A stretch of 7,786 nucleotides of DNA from an uncultured Opitutia bacterium (GTDB lineage Bacteria; Verrucomicrobiota; Verrucomicrobiia; Opitutales; UBA953): contig CAITUF010000132.1 of the NCBI GenBank assembly GCA_903895475.1, positions 1 to 7,786 of the forward strand, written 5' to 3'. Shown piece after piece: positions 5,601-7,786 of this stretch; the first letter of the stretch is position 1; each line of letters begins with the position of its first letter. The notes under the pieces are model-generated. The model ran no database searches. It had not been told where the DNA came from and saw nothing but the letters and a program-made list of their open reading frames with translations. The position numbers were made by a program, and so were the translations under genes.

Positions 5601-7283
5601 GGTGCCCTCGAGCTCGGCGACTTGGTCGTCGAGTAACAATCCTTGAGCGGATTTATTGGGGGTGGCTTTGCTGGCTTTCGCGTCTGTCTTGAGGGCCGGG
5701 GGGGCAGGCAGTTCGACGGTCTGACCTTGGGCGAGCAAGCGGGTGCGAAGTTCGGAGTAGGGTAGGTCTTGGACGTTTACTCCGCGCTTGGCGGAGAGGG
5801 CCGCGGCCACGCCCGCCCCCTGGCCAATCGCCATCCAGGCACCCTCGATGCGCAGCGAGGACATAGCGACGTGGGTGCTGCCGAGGGCGATGGGGACCAG
5901 GAGATTACTGCACTGTTCAGCGTGCGGCAGGATGGCGCGGTAGGGAACCTGGTAGGCGTAGCCGACGCCGGTGCCGGGTACGCGGACTGGCATGATGGTA
6001 CCCTCATTGACGACGCCGCCCTCCTTGAGGGCCACGCGCTGGCAGTCGTGCGAGTCGATGGGGAAGGAGGAGATCGCGATGGAGTCCGTTTTGCTGGGCG
6101 AATCGATAATGTCCTTTTGGGTTAGGACGTAGAGCCCCTTGAGTCGGCGGGACTCTCGGATGTAGAGCGCGGGTGGAAAGTGTGCCGACGTCGTGAACTC
6201 GTCCTTGCAGAAACCGAGGGAGGCATATTGGGCTCGAGTCTTTTCGGGCACAGCGAGGTCGGTCCGCAGGAAGTGCAGGAACTCGAGCGTGTATTGCTTA
6301 TGCGCTTCCCAGAGGCGGGCACGCTCGGCCACATCGGCGGAATGCCAAGTGTTACTGCCGCCGACGAGTCCGAGGGAAATCTGGCCGCCGATGGAGTTAT
6401 TCCCGTCCAACTTGTTACCAGGGAGCGGATAGAGGTCGAACCCGACACCGCGCACGCCTGCTTTGAGCGCCCGCCGCGCGAGTTCAAATTTTGCTGGATC
6501 GTACTTCGTCGGCTCGGGAATTGGTACGAGGTTTGCGGGGTCACGGGTGAGGCAGAGACGGAAGCTGAATGTCATCACGTTGCGGTCACCCGCCTCTTCG
6601 GCGCCGGCATCGACTCCGGTGATTAGAGGAAGCGGACATCCCGAGGCGTCAAAGCCATCGATGGACATTGTCGGTTTGGGGTAGCGTTTCCCGGCCAGAG
6701 CTTCGCCGTACTCCGCGCGGCCCTCTCGCCCGATGACCCAGGAGACGCCGGCGGCAGCCATCAGATCGCCCTCGTAGGTCCCGTCCACGTAGGTTTTTGC
6801 GGCAAACGCACCCCTGGATGTACGCAGGAACGTAATCCTGGCCTTGGACATTTCGGCGGCGGTTAGTTGGCAGTCGGTGACCACAGTGACGCCAGCTTCT
6901 TTTAACATGGCCTGAGTCACGCGCATCGCCACGTGCGGCTCGAAGATCCAGCGGATACCGGGGGTCTTGTCCTTCGGGTCGTAGGGTGCGGGCTGACCGC
7001 GGTCGACATAGTCCTTCACGATGCGACGGTGCCATTCGTCAAATAAACCAGTCAATGACTCGCGGCGCATCTGGTTGGAGTCGCAATGGCTCAGTCCGCC
7101 CGTGCTGAGTCCGCCGACGTGGCTCGTCGGCTCAAGGAGTGTAACCTTAGCGCCCTCCCGGGCTGCCGCGATGGCGGCGCAGAATCCTCCGGGCGTGGCG
7201 CCGTAGATGATGACATCCGCTTCCTCGGCGCGCAGAGGGCGAGAGATCAGCAACAGTCCGAAGGCGAGGAGGATTCGTAGCAT
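5214..7283 (-). CDS. Exported FAD-dependent oxidoreductase with golvesin-like C-terminal domain
   Basis: A 689-residue protein of the FAD_oxidored class (PF12831-like). A Sec signal peptide spans 1-19 (cleavage after L-R-A). The dinucleotide-binding Rossmann start follows: DVIIYGATPGG (23-33) with glycines at 28, 32 and 33, then Glu51 in LLEPTSHVGGLSTGG, a typical ribose-binding acidic residue and FAD-binding loop. The catalytic part ends with a GSTHVAMSSLRIEGAWMAIG-type segment, where the FAD-binding fold normally closes. A Pro/Lys/Ala-rich linker (about 529-550) leads to a beta-rich domain at 562-689 (WIRSTNFKPYIGTGYVHD to GFVILDALQLIP), which resembles the golvesin/xanthan-lyase-type C-terminal domain often fused to secreted enzymes of Planctomycetota and Verrucomicrobiota. 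The substrate is unknown; a sugar or polysaccharide-derived alcohol is a guess. The ATG lies 3 bp after the stop of the upstream gene, so translation is likely coupled. Confidence 0.9.
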   Translation of the reverse strand: MLRILLAFGLLLISRPLRAEEADVIIYGATPGGFCAAIAAAREGAKVTLLEPTSHVGGLSTGGLSHCDSNQMRRESLTGLFDEWHRRIVKDYVDRGQPAPYDPKDKTPGIRWIFEPHVAMRVTQAMLKEAGVTVVTDCQLTAAEMSKARITFLRTSRGAFAAKTYVDGTYEGDLMAAAGVSWVIGREGRAEYGEALAGKRYPKPTMSIDGFDASGCPLPLITGVDAGAEEAGDRNVMTFSFRLCLTRDPANLVPIPEPTKYDPAKFELARRALKAGVRGVGFDLYPLPGNKLDGNNSIGGQISLGLVGGSNTWHSADVAERARLWEAHKQYTLEFLHFLRTDLAVPEKTRAQYASLGFCKDEFTTSAHFPPALYIRESRRLKGLYVLTQKDIIDSPSKTDSIAISSFPIDSHDCQRVALKEGGVVNEGTIMPVRVPGTGVGYAYQVPYRAILPHAEQCSNLLVPIALGSTHVAMSSLRIEGAWMAIGQGAGVAAALSAKRGVNVQDLPYSELRTRLLAQGQTVELPAPPALKTDAKASKATPNKSAQGLLLDDQVAELEGTWIRSTNFKPYIGTGYVHDEQRSDGKSRATFRFKGPADGEFALHMAYSAHETRTKRLPIVLVGDGQEQRLTVDQTVPLPAGEAFRTVGQVRLRKGVDYTLTLSNTGTEGFVILDALQLIPAAAAKGTPR

Positions 7284-7286
7284 GAT

Positions 7287-7786
7287 TCACTTAACTTTAT
7301 AGATCTTCACGTCGTCGATCCAGACGGTCGAGCCAACGAGGAAGCTGAACCAGCGTTTCATCGGGTGGGCGAAGCCCTCGGAGCGATGCCGTGCGACCAC
7401 CTTGCCGTCCAAGGAACAGCGCATTTCATCGCCTTCGGTGACGAGCGAAAGTTCATGCCATTCCGTGTCGGCCTTCAGTGGCACCACGGCCTGCTTGGTC
7501 TTGAGGAGGGCTTCGAGTTCGGGCGCCACCTTGGTCTTCTTCGACGTCGCTTCTTCACGTTGTTTGCGGATGGCCAGGTTCATCACGCCCGTCTTGTGGT
7601 CGATGAGCGTCACGGTGGACTGCGACAGGATGCCGTAGCAAAGATGGCCGGCGTGGATGTCCTTTACCTCGCGGTCGACGAAGCCCAGCTGCAGCCCCTC
7701 GCCTTTGTTTAGCCCGGGGAATTTGAAACGAATGATGACCCCTCCATCGGTGAAGCCAGCGTCGTGGTGGATGTGGGCGGCGTGGC
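7287..7786 (-). CDS. LamG/DUF1080-like exported protein, 5' end missing
   Basis: The C-terminal part of a protein whose start lies beyond the right edge. The frame is open from the TGA stop at 7287-7289 to the end of the window, about 165 codons, so the GTG at 7611-7613 is internal and not the true start. The part upstream of that GTG reads HAAHIHHDAGFTDGGVIIRF, then KFPGLNKGEGLQLGFVDRE, KDIHAGHLCYGILSQ. The part downstream reads VTLIDHKTGVMNLAIRKQRE, a charged Lys/Glu segment, WHELSLVTEGDEMRCSLDG and FSFLVGSTVWIDDVKIYKVK. Alternating beta strands and the closing IDDVKIYKV motif fit a concanavalin-like sandwich of the LamG / DUF1080 (3-keto-disaccharide hydrolase) type. Such proteins are usually exported and bind or act on glycans. 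It is followed 3 bp later by the FAD gene and is surely in the same operon. Confidence 0.78.
   Translation of the reverse strand, partial: HAAHIHHDAGFTDGGVIIRFKFPGLNKGEGLQLGFVDREVKDIHAGHLCYGILSQSTVTLIDHKTGVMNLAIRKQREEATSKKTKVAPELEALLKTKQAVVPLKADTEWHELSLVTEGDEMRCSLDGKVVARHRSEGFAHPMKRWFSFLVGSTVWIDDVKIYKVK

Noticed and set aside
5769..6125. 118-residue plus-strand frame antisense to the FAD gene
   Set aside because: Long antisense frames are expected in GC-rich coding DNA. The opposite strand has clear family motifs and this one has none.
7287..7613. A complete 108-residue gene starting at GTG 7611-7613
   Set aside because: The frame stays open upstream to 7786 with family-like sequence, so the GTG codes for an internal Val and the gene is truncated by the window.
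7365..7712. 115-residue plus-strand frame opposite the LamG-like gene
   Set aside because: It is antisense to a frame with recognisable beta-sandwich motifs that stays open to the window edge, so it is a shadow.

Overview
The window looks like GC-rich chromosomal DNA from the Planctomycetota/Verrucomicrobiota (PVC) group, with Verrucomicrobiota my first guess. The reason is family content. A cytochrome-type PSD1 protein (PSCyt1 + DUF1549 + DUF1553) sits immediately before a Tat-exported DUF1501 protein, a pairing largely characteristic of these phyla. An exported FAD oxidoreductase with a golvesin-like tail and a LamG/DUF1080-like protein are also typical of their secreted carbohydrate-processing repertoire. 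No gene start has a convincing Shine-Dalgarno sequence. No rRNA, tRNA, IS element or CRISPR array was seen.

Layout. Positions 1-401 hold no convincing complete gene. They are a mosaic of short degenerate repeats: a 12-bp tandem repeat at the left edge, a duplicated 17-mer, a head-to-head array of degenerate heptamers, and a C-rich 12-mer repeat. Next come two minus-strand genes read from right to left: PSD1 (1876-4329) and DUF1501 (402-1871), 4 bp apart and surely co-transcribed. The DUF1501 stop codon lies in the loop of a hairpin that competes with a second hairpin. A 103-bp divergent intergenic region (4330-4432) carries an imperfect dyad and separates PSD1 from a plus-strand secreted polysaccharide deacetylase (4433-5203). 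That gene converges, with a 10-bp gap, on a second minus-strand operon: a LamG/DUF1080-like gene cut by the right edge (7287-7786), followed 3 bp later by the FAD-dependent oxidoreductase (5214-7283).

How they may work together. All four complete proteins carry export signals (three Sec-type, one Tat), and the fifth, whose N-terminus is missing, belongs to a class that is usually exported. A NodB-type deacetylase, a flavin oxidoreductase with a beta-rich accessory domain, a lectin-like fold, a cytochrome-like protein with two CxxCH motifs and a metallo-phosphatase/sulfatase-like DUF1501 protein fit extracytoplasmic attack on a decorated polysaccharide, possibly with redox chemistry. That joint role is inference: no substrate can be read from the sequence, and the biochemical functions of PSD1 and DUF1501 are not established. 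The most unusual DNA in the window is the non-coding repeat mosaic at 1-420.
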